From contig CALRAY010000001.1 of NCBI GenBank assembly GCA_943353705.1, forward strand, positions 1 to 19,779: a stretch of DNA of 19,779 nucleotides, given 5' to 3'. Made by a program: the position numbers and the translations under genes. This document shows positions 7,962 through 15,682 of the stretch, in pieces; position 1 is the first letter of the stretch, and the number at the start of each line of letters is the position of its first letter. This stretch comes from Patescibacteria group bacterium UBA4664 (GTDB lineage Bacteria > Patescibacteriota > Saccharimonadia > CAILAD01 > BJGX01). Below the pieces are notes generated by a model. It worked only from the letters and a program-made list of their open reading frames with translations. It had not been told where the DNA came from and searched no databases.

Positions 7962-8978
7962 ATGATAATAGTTATTATAGCTGGCGGACAAGGTACTAGG
8001 CTGTGGCCCCTAAGCCGGCCTGACCAGCCAAAACACCTACTAAGCCTCATAAATGAGTTCTCGCTTTTACAAAATACCATCTCAAGAGTTGAGGGGCTGA
8101 CTAGCAAGATATATATAGTTCCTGAGGCATCTCATGCAGAGGATGTAAAAAAACAACTGCCTAAATACAAAGACAATATAATCACCGAGCCGACTAGGCG
8201 CGGAACTGCACACTGCATACTTTTTGCTCTAGCAGAGCTCAAAAAAATTGCGCCACCTGACGAAGTTATTGTATTTTTACATGCCGACCACCATATAGGC
8301 GATACGCAATCGTTCCAAGAAACAGTCAAGGCAGCGTCTAAGGCCTCGGGCGAGCTTGGCAAAATCACCCTAATTGGCGTAGCACCGGACTATCCTGCCA
8401 CTGGATTTGGGTATATAAAGACCGGTAAGGAAGTAACTAATGAATATGGCATACCAGTACTTAAGGTTGAAAAATTTATCGAAAAGCCCGATGACAAAAA
8501 TGCCAGAAAATACTTCAAGAGTAACCAATATTTATGGAATCTTGGGCTTTTTGCTGGCTCTCTTGAAACTTTTGAAAAAGAAATAAAACAGAGTAACGCC
8601 GCGTTATGGAAAAGGTATTTAGTATTGCAAAAAAGTGGTGCTGAAAAAGCCTATTTTAAGTTTCCAAACGAACCAATTGATACCGAGCTTATAGAAAAAG
8701 TACAAGACCTCGTAGTACTACCGGGCCGTTTCGACTGGGCAGATGTTGGTAGCTTTAAAGACCTTTACGAAATACTGCGTAATGGCGAGAGTAATGTGCA
8801 TAAGGGCCAAGTCTATGACATTGATAGTAAAGAAAGCCTAGTAATAGCGAATAATAAACCGATAATTACGATTGGGCTTGATAATATGATTGTGATTGAT
8901 ACCGACGAAGGAATATTGGTTTGTCCCAAAGACAAGTGCCAACTCGTTAAAGATGGTGTAGGCAAAATTAAAAAATAG
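7962..8978 (+). CDS. manC: Mannose-1-phosphate guanylyltransferase (GDP-mannose synthesis)
   Basis: Transfers GMP from GTP to mannose-1-phosphate, giving GDP-mannose, a donor for mannosylation and the precursor of GDP-fucose. 338 residues. The N-terminus carries the nucleotidyltransferase signature AGGQGTRLWPLSR (about 7-19) followed by PKHLL in place of the common PKQFL. Further family landmarks are FLHADHHIGD (the metal/nucleotide aspartate region), TGFGYI, KFIEKPD, NLGLFAGS and FDWADVGSF. The length shows a single-function enzyme without the C-terminal cupin phosphomannose isomerase domain of bifunctional ManC/AlgA. The start is fixed because MIIVIIAGG is the natural beginning of the fold. 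It is divergent from the subtilase, and VanW follows after 56 bases with its own promoter. Substrate could in principle be another sugar-1-phosphate, but the mannose type fits best and agrees with the fcl gene 5 kb away. Confidence 0.9.
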   Translation: MIIVIIAGGQGTRLWPLSRPDQPKHLLSLINEFSLLQNTISRVEGLTSKIYIVPEASHAEDVKKQLPKYKDNIITEPTRRGTAHCILFALAELKKIAPPDEVIVFLHADHHIGDTQSFQETVKAASKASGELGKITLIGVAPDYPATGFGYIKTGKEVTNEYGIPVLKVEKFIEKPDDKNARKYFKSNQYLWNLGLFAGSLETFEKEIKQSNAALWKRYLVLQKSGAEKAYFKFPNEPIDTELIEKVQDLVVLPGRFDWADVGSFKDLYEILRNGESNVHKGQVYDIDSKESLVIANNKPIITIGLDNMIVIDTDEGILVCPKDKCQLVKDGVGKIKK

Positions 8979-8981
8979 TTA

Positions 8982-9010
8982 TTAACAGAATTCATAAAAT
9001 ATTGTATAAT
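8982..9010 (+). promoter_or_regulatory. Promoter of the VanW-family gene
   Basis: TTAACA (8982-8987), a 17-base spacer and a perfect TATAAT (9005-9010). Initiation is expected near 9017, giving an 18-base leader with AAGGTG (9021-9026) eight bases before ATG 9035. This is one of the few genes here with a conventional leader. Confidence 0.78.
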
Positions 9011-9034
9011 TACCTTGAAAAAGGTGAAAAAAAT

Positions 9035-10771
9035 ATGAATAAAAAGCTAAAAACCTGGTGGTCGCAATCGAAAACCTGGCATCATGTGCTACTCGGATTA
9101 GGCATGGTGGTGTTTTTATTTATGTTTGGGATATTTACCGTTCGTATATTCAACTACAACAAAGTTCTGCCTGGAGTTTCCGTGCGGGGAATAAACATCG
9201 GTGGCCTCACTGTCGACCAGGCTATTACTAGGCTTGATGCCCAGACATCGCAATACCTTAAGTCAGATGTTAGCTACATGCTCAACGGAAATGCATCCAT
9301 ACTCAAGCCAGAGCAATTAGGTATAAATTTTGATAATAGAGAAATGGCCAACAGGGCCTTTATGATTGGTCGCGAAAATGACATCGTAACCGATATCGCG
9401 ACCCAAGTTACGCTCCCCTTCGCGAAAGAGGATATTATGCAGATCAATGTAGATAGGGAATTATTTAGCAATTCTTTAATCGAGTTTAATAATATTTCTG
9501 CAAAACCCTCCCAGAATGCTTTCTATTCTTTCAAAGATGGGAAAATATCTGTGACCGAAGGCAAAACTGGCCAAAAGATAGATATGGGCTTGGCTATACT
9601 CGGTTTAACCAGACAATTATCTGACTTAAAAAGCTCAATTGAAATGCCCATCGATACAGTTCCGCCGAGCCTTACCAATGATCTATTACAGAGGCAACTA
9701 AGCTCCGTAAATAATATTGCCAAGCAAGCTATATCTCTAAGCTATGGTTCTAAAAATTGGGAAATATCCCAGCAAAAATTACTCGATTGGCTGTCTGTTG
9801 AAAAACAAGAAAAGCCAATTAGGGAAGATTTGCTAAACAAATACTATAAGATGCAAACCCAATTGGGAGACTTTAAAATTGAAAGACAAAATGTCGTGGC
9901 GTTTCTTAATGGTATTTCTGGCGAAATAAACCAAGAAGCTATAGATGCCACGCTGGCAATTTCCAATGGCCGCGCAACTGTATTCAAACAAAGTAAAGAT
10001 GGTAAGAGCTTGAATACCCAAAGAAGTGCTGACGCCATTATAGTAGCTACTCAGTCAAGTTCTAGTGCCCCAATCGAACTAGATGTAGACGTCAAAAAGG
10101 CTGCAGTGGCTGACGACAATATAGATAGCTTGGGCATTAAAGAATTGATTGGTGAGGGTGTAAGTTATTTTCCAGGAAGTACGCCCCAAAGACTTCAAAA
10201 TATTAACGTTGGCACATCTCGATACAAAGGAGTCTTACTAAAACCCGGCCAAGTATTTAGCTTCGGTGAAATTTTAGGTGAAGTTGGGGCTGCACAAGGG
10301 TATGCAGAAAGTAAGGTAATTCTCGATGGTAGGCAAGAATTCCAGTATGGCGGTGGGTTATGCCAAGTTAGCTCGACTATATTTAGGGCTGCCCTTAATG
10401 CTGGCTTGCCCATACTAGAGCGCACTAATCATTCCTTCCAGGTGGGATATTACACCCAGCCATATGGAGTGCCGGGGGTTGATGCAACAATTTACTACCC
10501 TGCTGTGGATTTTAAATTCAAAAATGATACTAGCAAGTACATACTAATAGAGCCTGAGATGGTTGGCACAACATTAACTTTCAGACTTTATGGCACAAAA
10601 GAAAAAGAAGGCAAACTGCGGGGGCCGTTCTTTGACTTCGGTAGCACTAACGTGAATGCGCCTAGCCAAACTACCTTCTTTAGGGATGTAGTAAAGAATG
10701 GCATAGTAACAAAAACCGATACCTTCACTACTTACTATAAATCCGCTCTCGACTTCCCTTCCTCGAACTAA
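9035..10771 (+). CDS. VanW-family membrane protein with peptidoglycan-binding-like domain
   Basis: Membrane-anchored extracellular protein, 578 residues from ATG 9035. The in-frame TTG at 9002 is excluded because it precedes the -10 box. A basic start and one transmembrane helix (LLGLGMVVFLFMFGIF) are followed by a segment GVSVRGINIGGLTVDQA, typical of the domain (PG_binding_4-like) found before VanW modules, and by long helical and beta segments. The VanW domain occupies about 355-540, with KPGQVFSFGEILG, YGGGLCQVSST (about 438-448), NAGLPILERTNHS and YGVPGVDATIYYP. VanW occurs in some vancomycin-resistance clusters but is widespread in wall-bearing bacteria without any tie to resistance; its biochemical role is unsettled. 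A wall-related role is inferred. The stop codon directly abuts the stop of mnmE on the other strand. Confidence 0.9.
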   Translation: MNKKLKTWWSQSKTWHHVLLGLGMVVFLFMFGIFTVRIFNYNKVLPGVSVRGINIGGLTVDQAITRLDAQTSQYLKSDVSYMLNGNASILKPEQLGINFDNREMANRAFMIGRENDIVTDIATQVTLPFAKEDIMQINVDRELFSNSLIEFNNISAKPSQNAFYSFKDGKISVTEGKTGQKIDMGLAILGLTRQLSDLKSSIEMPIDTVPPSLTNDLLQRQLSSVNNIAKQAISLSYGSKNWEISQQKLLDWLSVEKQEKPIREDLLNKYYKMQTQLGDFKIERQNVVAFLNGISGEINQEAIDATLAISNGRATVFKQSKDGKSLNTQRSADAIIVATQSSSSAPIELDVDVKKAAVADDNIDSLGIKELIGEGVSYFPGSTPQRLQNINVGTSRYKGVLLKPGQVFSFGEILGEVGAAQGYAESKVILDGRQEFQYGGGLCQVSSTIFRAALNAGLPILERTNHSFQVGYYTQPYGVPGVDATIYYPAVDFKFKNDTSKYILIEPEMVGTTLTFRLYGTKEKEGKLRGPFFDFGSTNVNAPSQTTFFRDVVKNGIVTKTDTFTTYYKSALDFPSSN

Positions 10772-12094
10772 TTATTTACCGATACAAAAGTTGCGAAATA
10801 TCGAATCAATTATTTGTTTATTCGCATGCTCGCCGGTTAGTTCGTTAAGATCAACTATAGTGCTTTCGAGCTCAGTTCCAATAATATCAAAGGTCAATGA
10901 ATTTAAATTATGATTAAGATTAGTCAGCGAATGCTCAACACTAGATAATATGTTTAATTGCCTCTGGGTAAGTATTTGAAGACTATTACTGACTGCTGAG
11001 GATGATAGCTTAGATATTTCACTTACCAATACGTCAATTCCAAATTTATCTTTAGTGCTAATATTTATACCAGTTTTACTCTTTTCAATGTCAGCCTTAG
11101 TATTTACCCTAATTGTTTTTGGGTTATCAATAAATTCTCCTAGATTATGAGATTTGATGTACGCAAGAGTTTCTTTCTCCTTGCCTGGCTCAACTAAGAG
11201 TAAGACAATATCTGCCGACTTGATATTTTCTATAGACTTTTCAATACCAATCTTCTCTATTTCATCAGGCTTGGAATTTAACCCTGCCGTATCTATGAAT
11301 TGGTAGGTCATTCCTTCTATCTCGACTGTTTCGGATACCGTATCGCGCGTAGTACCGGCCTTATTAGTAACAATTGACCTCTCAAATCCTAAAATAGAAT
11401 TCATCAAGGAGCTTTTACCAGCGTTCGGTAGTCCTATTAATGCAATATTTATACCCGACCTAAGCTTTGGAAGAATTTCTGAACCAGTTTTTATAGCTTT
11501 AATCTTATTTATTATTTTTTCTAAGCTTATTTTTATATCTTCTTTGCTAAGAGCCGGTAAATCTTCTTCGGAAAAATCCAAATCCGCTGCAACAGCAGAA
11601 CTTATTTTAGTGGTGTCTGTAATAATATCTGAAATATTTTTACTGAATTCACCTGCTAGCTGTCTGGTTGCTAGCCTAGCTAATTGTGTATTTTCGGCCG
11701 ACACCAGCTCCATTATGGCTTCTGCTTGGGTGATGTCTATCTTGCCGTTATAGTAGGCTCGCTCGCTAAATTCGCCAGGCTTAGCTGGCTCAACCCCCGC
11801 CTTAAACATTACATTTAAAATATTTTCTTGAACTATCCTAGATCCATGGCAGTGTATTTCTAGCATTTCTTCGCCTGTGAATGTTGCTGGGGATTTAAAA
11901 TAGACAATCATAGAATGGTCAATTTTTTCATCTCCATCATATATCCAAGCAGGCTTAATATAATTAGCTATCGGTTTTACTGATTTTTTTGTTAATAATG
12001 AGTAAAGCTCTAGGCACCTAGGCCCCGAAACTCTTATTACAGCTATGGCGCCTCGCCCAGGGGCTGTGGCTGTGGCGGCTATTGTCGTATTCAT
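10772..12094 (-). CDS. mnmE: tRNA uridine-34 modification GTPase MnmE
   Basis: With MnmG (not in the window) it places the carboxymethylaminomethyl group on C5 of wobble uridine 34 in certain tRNAs. 440 residues, close to the E. coli length. An N-terminal tetrahydrofolate-binding domain (about 1-115, with RGAIAVIRVSG and FTGEEMLEIHCHG) is followed by a helical domain with an inserted G domain: P-loop GLPNAGKS (221-228), GTTRDT (247-252), DTAG (268-271) and NTKAD (331-335). The C-terminal FCIGK has the conserved cysteine at 437. It is the last gene of the rpmH-rnpA-yidD-yidC-jag cluster; the start overlaps the jag stop by one base (TAATG). The order yidC-jag-mnmE near dnaA is common in bacteria. 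Very secure call. Confidence 0.98.
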   Translation of the reverse strand: MNTTIAATATAPGRGAIAVIRVSGPRCLELYSLLTKKSVKPIANYIKPAWIYDGDEKIDHSMIVYFKSPATFTGEEMLEIHCHGSRIVQENILNVMFKAGVEPAKPGEFSERAYYNGKIDITQAEAIMELVSAENTQLARLATRQLAGEFSKNISDIITDTTKISSAVAADLDFSEEDLPALSKEDIKISLEKIINKIKAIKTGSEILPKLRSGINIALIGLPNAGKSSLMNSILGFERSIVTNKAGTTRDTVSETVEIEGMTYQFIDTAGLNSKPDEIEKIGIEKSIENIKSADIVLLLVEPGKEKETLAYIKSHNLGEFIDNPKTIRVNTKADIEKSKTGINISTKDKFGIDVLVSEISKLSSSAVSNSLQILTQRQLNILSSVEHSLTNLNHNLNSLTFDIIGTELESTIVDLNELTGEHANKQIIDSIFRNFCIGK

Positions 12095-12534
12095 TAGCGC
12101 TTTTTTATTACTATATGACGGTCCAAATCATCGCCTTCACTGTCGGTAATAATATCTGCATCTTCAGCAAGCATAGTATGGACTGAGCGACGCTCAAATG
12201 CGTTCATAGGGCTCATATGTTGGTCCTCGCCTGTTTCTCGCGCCTTATCTGCAAGCTCTTGAGCGACAGCCTGTGCTTTTTTTATACGATCCATTCTATA
12301 GCCATTGATATCTATTCCCACATACCCTGCTTCATGGTTATTTTTACGATAGATTGAATTTATTACGGCCTGGACCGACCTCAGGTTCTCGCCACCCTTT
12401 CCTATTATTAGTGCTGAGTCGTCTGATTTGATTGTTAAAAATATAGGTTCATCAGAATCTATCTGGACGGTTGCGGGTAAACCCATGCTATCTAGGAGCT
12501 TTTGGGTTATATCTTTGGCTTCTAGGGCTGACAC
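12094..12534 (-). CDS. jag: RNA-binding protein Jag/KhpB (KH-R3H), short form
   Basis: Single-stranded nucleic acid binding protein of the Jag/SpoIIIJ-associated/KhpB family, which in gram-positives affects envelope synthesis and division, usually with KhpA. 146 residues from a GTG start. The KH domain has IIGKGGENL (GKGG at 45-48) and the C-terminal R3H domain has RRSVH at 115-119. The N-terminal Jag_N domain of Firmicutes versions is absent, as in many actinobacterial ones, and the protein begins directly with the DITQKLLDSMG segment. The GTG start overlaps the yidC TAG by one base, which suggests coupling. The identification is firm; what this short form binds is not known. Confidence 0.94.
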   Translation of the reverse strand: MSALEAKDITQKLLDSMGLPATVQIDSDEPIFLTIKSDDSALIIGKGGENLRSVQAVINSIYRKNNHEAGYVGIDINGYRMDRIKKAQAVAQELADKARETGEDQHMSPMNAFERRSVHTMLAEDADIITDSEGDDLDRHIVIKKR

Positions 12535-13382
12535 TATTTTTTACCTTTTTTAGGTTTCTTCTTAACTTTCGGCTTAGGAAGCTTTTTAGTCGCTTTACTT
12601 GTGTCGCCCTTTCTAATGACTTTGACGACATCCATTTTTTCCATTTCATCTACTTCTCCGCGCATAATCAGCCATTGCTGGAAGATTGCAATAAAGTTAG
12701 TGGTTATCCAGTATGTAGGTAGAGCTGCGGGCAGACCCCATGCGATAAATACAGTTAAGGCTGGGAAGGTGTAATTCATGAATGATGTCATCTTTGCTTG
12801 TGGGTCAGCTGCATCAGTCTTTTGTTTGCGTGGGGTAATCATCTTGACCTGCACGAACTGTGTAAGACCAGCTATTATCGCCAATAAGTAGCTTGGTTTT
12901 GCCATATCTATCAAGCCAAATAGTGTGGTGTTAAATGCCGTCTGACCTGAAAGTATCGAAGAAATATAAGAAAGATTCTTAACAGGCTCATATAGTAACT
13001 TTTCAACGCCATCAATCGAGCCAGTGGCTTTTTGGAATACGACAAACATTGCAATAAGTATTGGGAATTGCAAAATTGCAGGCAAACAGGCCGAAAAAGG
13101 ATTAACTTCCTTTTCCTTATACAGCTCCATGAGCATTGCTTGCTCTTTTTGCTTATCTCCACCGGCCTTAATCTTAACTTTAGATATATCACCCTGCAGT
13201 GATTGCATTTTCTTTTGGCTATGAAGCTGCTTGCTTGCGAGTGGCCACAATATTAGGCGAATTAGTATCGTTAAAAGTATAATCGCAACACCAAAGTCGT
13301 GGCCTGGGATTATTCCATATATTAAAAATAGTGCATTTACTAGTGGTGCTATTAGTATTGTATCAAAAAATTGTCCAATCAT
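12534..13382 (-). CDS. yidC: Membrane protein insertase YidC (Oxa1 family)
   Basis: Inserts membrane proteins, alone or with SecYEG. 282 residues, the short gram-positive type without the large periplasmic domain of E. coli YidC. No lipoprotein signal is visible. The first helices contain DFGVAIILLTILIRLILWPL, with Arg42 at the place of the essential groove arginine. A cytoplasmic hairpin follows (HSQKKMQSLQGDISKVK to KEKEVNPFSACLPAILQFP, the conserved NP-CLP-LQ-P pattern), then further helices. The tail is strongly basic (KATKKLPKPKVKKKPKKGKK-like), fitting ribosome binding. It overlaps yidD by four bases and jag by one base. As the only homologue in view it is presumably the general insertase. 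Confidence 0.97.
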   Translation of the reverse strand: MIGQFFDTILIAPLVNALFLIYGIIPGHDFGVAIILLTILIRLILWPLASKQLHSQKKMQSLQGDISKVKIKAGGDKQKEQAMLMELYKEKEVNPFSACLPAILQFPILIAMFVVFQKATGSIDGVEKLLYEPVKNLSYISSILSGQTAFNTTLFGLIDMAKPSYLLAIIAGLTQFVQVKMITPRKQKTDAADPQAKMTSFMNYTFPALTVFIAWGLPAALPTYWITTNFIAIFQQWLIMRGEVDEMEKMDVVKVIRKGDTSKATKKLPKPKVKKKPKKGKK

Positions 13383-13630
13383 TTTCTCTCCTCTTCTATG
13401 AACCTAAAGTCTATTTTAGGCTTTGATAATGGGTTACATTGTACTATACGAAAGATACTTATACCAACTCCTTTGATTGCTCCATGCTTATTAATTACTA
13501 ATTTGTAATACTCACTACAACTCGGGTAGTGTCTACAGTACCCGTAAGGGTAATTTACTTTTCGAGGGCTATGGTCGGGTGATAATGTGCGCTGATACAG
13601 CTCGATTGATTTGATCATTAACTTTTTCAT
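13379..13630 (-). CDS. yidD: Membrane protein insertion efficiency factor YidD
   Basis: Small membrane-associated protein thought to aid YidC-dependent insertion. 83 residues, normal size. The family signature is complete: YCRHYPSCSEYY, then INKHGAIKGVGISIFRIVQCNP, with the three conserved cysteines. It overlaps rnpA upstream and yidC downstream by four bases each (ATGA), a tight coupling in the usual order rnpA-yidD-yidC. Confidence 0.96.
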   Translation of the reverse strand: MKKLMIKSIELYQRTLSPDHSPRKVNYPYGYCRHYPSCSEYYKLVINKHGAIKGVGISIFRIVQCNPLSKPKIDFRFIEEERK

Positions 13631-13962
13631 ATTGTTAATCTTTCTAATAGCTTTTTTATCTCATCCTGTAGTTCGCTTGGCTTAATGCCCGAAAAGTCGC
13701 GACGAATTAATATAATAATCTTGGTGGGTTCTTTAATGTCATTAAACATATCCTCTACTATTCCGCTGGCTCTGCGCCTGAGCGTATTACGTACTACGGC
13801 GCTTTTAGATATTTTCTTGGATACTACAAATCCAACCTGTGAATACTTTAAGTTGGATTTCGTGTAATACAAAACAAGGTTTGGCGTAGCAAACCTCTTA
13901 GCAGTCTTGTAGAGTCTCTGGAAATCACTATTTTTGCGGAGTCGGTATGTCCGCGCTAGCAT
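13627..13962 (-). CDS. rnpA: Ribonuclease P protein component
   Basis: Protein subunit of RNase P, which helps the catalytic RNA bind and cleave pre-tRNA 5' leaders. 111 residues, the standard size. It begins with the usual LRKNSDFQRLYKTAKRFATPNLVLYY and carries the RNR motif region VSKKISKSAVVRNTLRRR, then FSGIKPSELQDEIKKLL at the end. The ATG follows the rpmH stop with no gap (TAAATG). The RNA subunit gene is not in the window. Confidence 0.96.
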   Translation of the reverse strand: MLARTYRLRKNSDFQRLYKTAKRFATPNLVLYYTKSNLKYSQVGFVVSKKISKSAVVRNTLRRRASGIVEDMFNDIKEPTKIIILIRRDFSGIKPSELQDEIKKLLERLTI

Positions 13963-14097
13963 TTAGGCAGATAGCCTTGTTCGACCCTTGAGCCTTCTTC
14001 TTTTCAAGATAGCTCGGCCTGCTGTAGACGACATACGTTTCATAAAGCCATGTACTCTTTGTCCATGACGTTTCTTTGGTTGATAAGTTCGCTTCAT
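13963..14097 (-). CDS. rpmH: Ribosomal protein bL34
   Basis: 44 residues. It starts [21 protein letters not shown], continues [18 protein letters not shown] and ends TRLSA, a full-length L34 with the invariant KRTYQP start and the AGR-IL-RRR-KGR core. It is the first gene of the leftward cluster, just before rnpA, divergent from dnaA as in most bacteria. Its promoter leaves only about three bases ahead of the ATG. Confidence 0.97.
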   Translation of the reverse strand: MKRTYQPKKRHGQRVHGFMKRMSSTAGRAILKRRRLKGRTRLSA

Positions 14098-14106
14098 AAC
14101 TCAACT

Positions 14107-14135
14107 ATTGTATAACAAAAATGAAAATAATTCAA
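14107..14135 (-). promoter_or_regulatory. Promoter of the rpmH-rnpA-yidD-yidC-jag-mnmE cluster
   Basis: On the minus strand, TTGAAT (14135-14130), a 17-base spacer and TACAAT (14112-14107). Initiation is expected near 14100, three bases before the rpmH ATG. A perfect DnaA box (14136-14144) touches the -35. Confidence 0.75.
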
Positions 14136-14144
14136 TTATCCACA
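14136..14144 (+). promoter_or_regulatory. DnaA box upstream of dnaA (perfect)
   Basis: TTATCCACA, the exact consensus, directly next to the rpmH -35 element. A TTTTCCACA-type box on the other strand follows at 14181-14189 and a one-mismatch box at 14210-14218. Confidence 0.8.
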
Positions 14145-14180
14145 TGTCATGATATATTTTTGTGTTTTAAGTGTTGAAAT

Positions 14181-14189
14181 TGTGGAAAA
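14181..14189 (-). promoter_or_regulatory. DnaA box upstream of dnaA (TTTTCCACA)
   Basis: The plus strand reads TGTGGAAAA, i.e. TTTTCCACA on the minus strand, which fits TTWTNCACA. It lies between the perfect box and the likely dnaA -10 and could serve autoregulation or an upstream sub-region of the origin. Confidence 0.6.
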
Positions 14190-14206
14190 CACCTCCCCGA
14201 ATAGTG

Positions 14207-14218
14207 TATAGTGGATAA
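14207..14218 (+). promoter_or_regulatory. Likely dnaA -10 box overlapped by a DnaA-box-like site
   Basis: TATAGT (14207-14212) would start RNA near 14219, giving a short leader with GAGAGGGTGG before ATG 14232. No good -35 is seen. AGTGGATAA (14210-14218) is one base from a DnaA box and overlaps the -10, so bound DnaA could block its own promoter. Confidence 0.5.
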
Positions 14219-14231
14219 AAAGAGAGGGTGG

Positions 14232-15617
14232 ATGGACAATAAATTACAAACAGTTTGGGGGTCTGTTTTAGGCGAGCTGGAGATAGTTCTATCACAAGCT
14301 AACTTTCAGACCTGGCTTAAGGGAACGGAATTAGCCAAGTTAGATGGTAATAAGGCGATTATTTTTGTTCCTAATATTTTTACTAGGCAATGGATTCAAG
14401 ATAAATATCACCAAGAAATACTCAATGCCATACGCAAGGTCGATACTAATATTAGTAATGTAGAATACACCACCAAGAAAACTAGTGTAGAAACTGCGCC
14501 AAAACCAAAAACTGATGACAACTCCATTAGAATGCCAATTAATAAGGCGCGAGAAAAGTATTCAAACCCCAATTCTGGTCAATCGAGTATTGAATCTTAT
14601 GGTGAGTTTAGGCCTAATGAAAAGTATAAATTCAATAATTTTATTACGGGCTCGAGTAACAAATTAGCCTTTTCGGCAGCTCAGTTAGTGAGCGAGAAAC
14701 CAGGCGAGATGTATAATCCCCTATTCCTGTATGGGCCAGCTGGAGTTGGTAAGACTCACTTACTATGGGCTATTAGTAATGAAATACACGCACGCGATCC
14801 TAAAATGAAAATACTCTATTCGACTAGTGAAGAATTTATTAATACTTTCTTGTCAGCTATTAGAAAGGGAGAGAAATTCACAAATAAATATCGAGTTGCT
14901 GATGTTTTATTAATTGATGATATGCAGTTTATAGCAGGAAAGGAAAGGACTCAGGAGGAATTCTTCCATACTTTCAATGCGCTCCATCAGTACAACAAGC
15001 AGATTGTATTATGTAGCGATCGTCCACCTAAAGAAATACCGACACTCGAAGAGCGTCTTAGGAGTCGATTTGAATGGGGCATGGTTGCTGATATCCAGCC
15101 GCCAGATTTCGAAACTAGAGTAGCGATACTTATGAATAAGGCTAATTCCCACTCTATAGAACTGAATATGGATGTGGCAGAATTTGTTGCCACTCATATC
15201 GATAATAATATCCGCGAGCTCGAAGGAGCCCTGACTAAAATAATAGCTCAATCTAGGCTACATGGTGAACCAATAGACCTATCTCTAGCTCAAGAAGTGC
15301 TAGGTATGTACATACAAAAAAGCCAAGTTAAGGTTAATGCAAAGACGGTATTAGAAAAGACCGCTGCTTACTACGAGATAAGCTATAACGATATAACTGG
15401 CACTAAAAGATCTCGCGATATTGTAGTTCCTAGACAGGTAGCGATGTTTATAATGCGCGAGGAGTTGAGCTTAAGTTTTCCAAGAATAGCCAAGAGTTTA
15501 GGTGGTAAAGATCACACCACGATAATGCATGGGGTCAAAAAAATTAAGACCCAGTCGGCTAACGATTCCGTAATGAGCCAAGATATTCAGTCAATTAAAA
15601 AGCTGTTGGTAGGCTAA
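14232..15617 (+). CDS. dnaA: Chromosomal replication initiator DnaA
   Basis: Binds DnaA boxes at oriC and melts DNA as an ATP-dependent filament. 461 residues from ATG 14232; this start gives the usual DnaA beginning (QTVWGSVLGELE...NFQTWL) and follows a purine-rich GAGGGTGG. The GTG at 14211 is in frame but lies inside the probable -10. Domain I is about 1-75, a short polar linker about 80-125, and AAA+ domain III has Walker A GPAGVGKT (168-175), Walker B VLLIDD (225-230) and a sensor-1 region LCSDRPP. Domain IV carries the DnaA-box-reading signature GGKDHTTIMHG (424-434). It is a slightly compact but complete protein. oriC follows directly. Confidence 0.98.
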   Translation: MDNKLQTVWGSVLGELEIVLSQANFQTWLKGTELAKLDGNKAIIFVPNIFTRQWIQDKYHQEILNAIRKVDTNISNVEYTTKKTSVETAPKPKTDDNSIRMPINKAREKYSNPNSGQSSIESYGEFRPNEKYKFNNFITGSSNKLAFSAAQLVSEKPGEMYNPLFLYGPAGVGKTHLLWAISNEIHARDPKMKILYSTSEEFINTFLSAIRKGEKFTNKYRVADVLLIDDMQFIAGKERTQEEFFHTFNALHQYNKQIVLCSDRPPKEIPTLEERLRSRFEWGMVADIQPPDFETRVAILMNKANSHSIELNMDVAEFVATHIDNNIRELEGALTKIIAQSRLHGEPIDLSLAQEVLGMYIQKSQVKVNAKTVLEKTAAYYEISYNDITGTKRSRDIVVPRQVAMFIMREELSLSFPRIAKSLGGKDHTTIMHGVKKIKTQSANDSVMSQDIQSIKKLLVG

Positions 15618-15622
15618 AGGTA

Positions 15623-15631
15623 TGTGGATAA
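15623..15631 (-). promoter_or_regulatory. DnaA box in oriC (perfect)
   Basis: TGTGGATAA on the plus strand is the exact reverse complement of TTATCCACA, six bases after the dnaA stop codon. Confidence 0.85.
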
Positions 15632-15673
15632 GTATGTGTAAAGATAGTGTATATCTTGTGCAGAAGAGTCTTT

Positions 15674-15682
15674 TTATTCACA
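15674..15682 (+). promoter_or_regulatory. DnaA box in oriC (TTATTCACA)
   Basis: Matches the relaxed consensus TTWTNCACA on the plus strand. Confidence 0.7.

Noticed and set aside
9002..9034. TTG start for the VanW-family gene 33 bases upstream of the ATG
   Set aside because: It lies at and before the TATAAT at 9005-9010, so it would not be on the transcript; ATG 9035 has AAGGTG at good spacing.
9035..10771. VanW gene as evidence of vancomycin resistance
   Set aside because: No vanH/A/X or vanR/S genes are nearby and VanW domains are common in wall-bearing bacteria without resistance.
14211..14231. GTG start for dnaA
   Set aside because: It falls in the probable -10 and a DnaA-box-like site; the downstream ATG gives the usual DnaA N-terminus.
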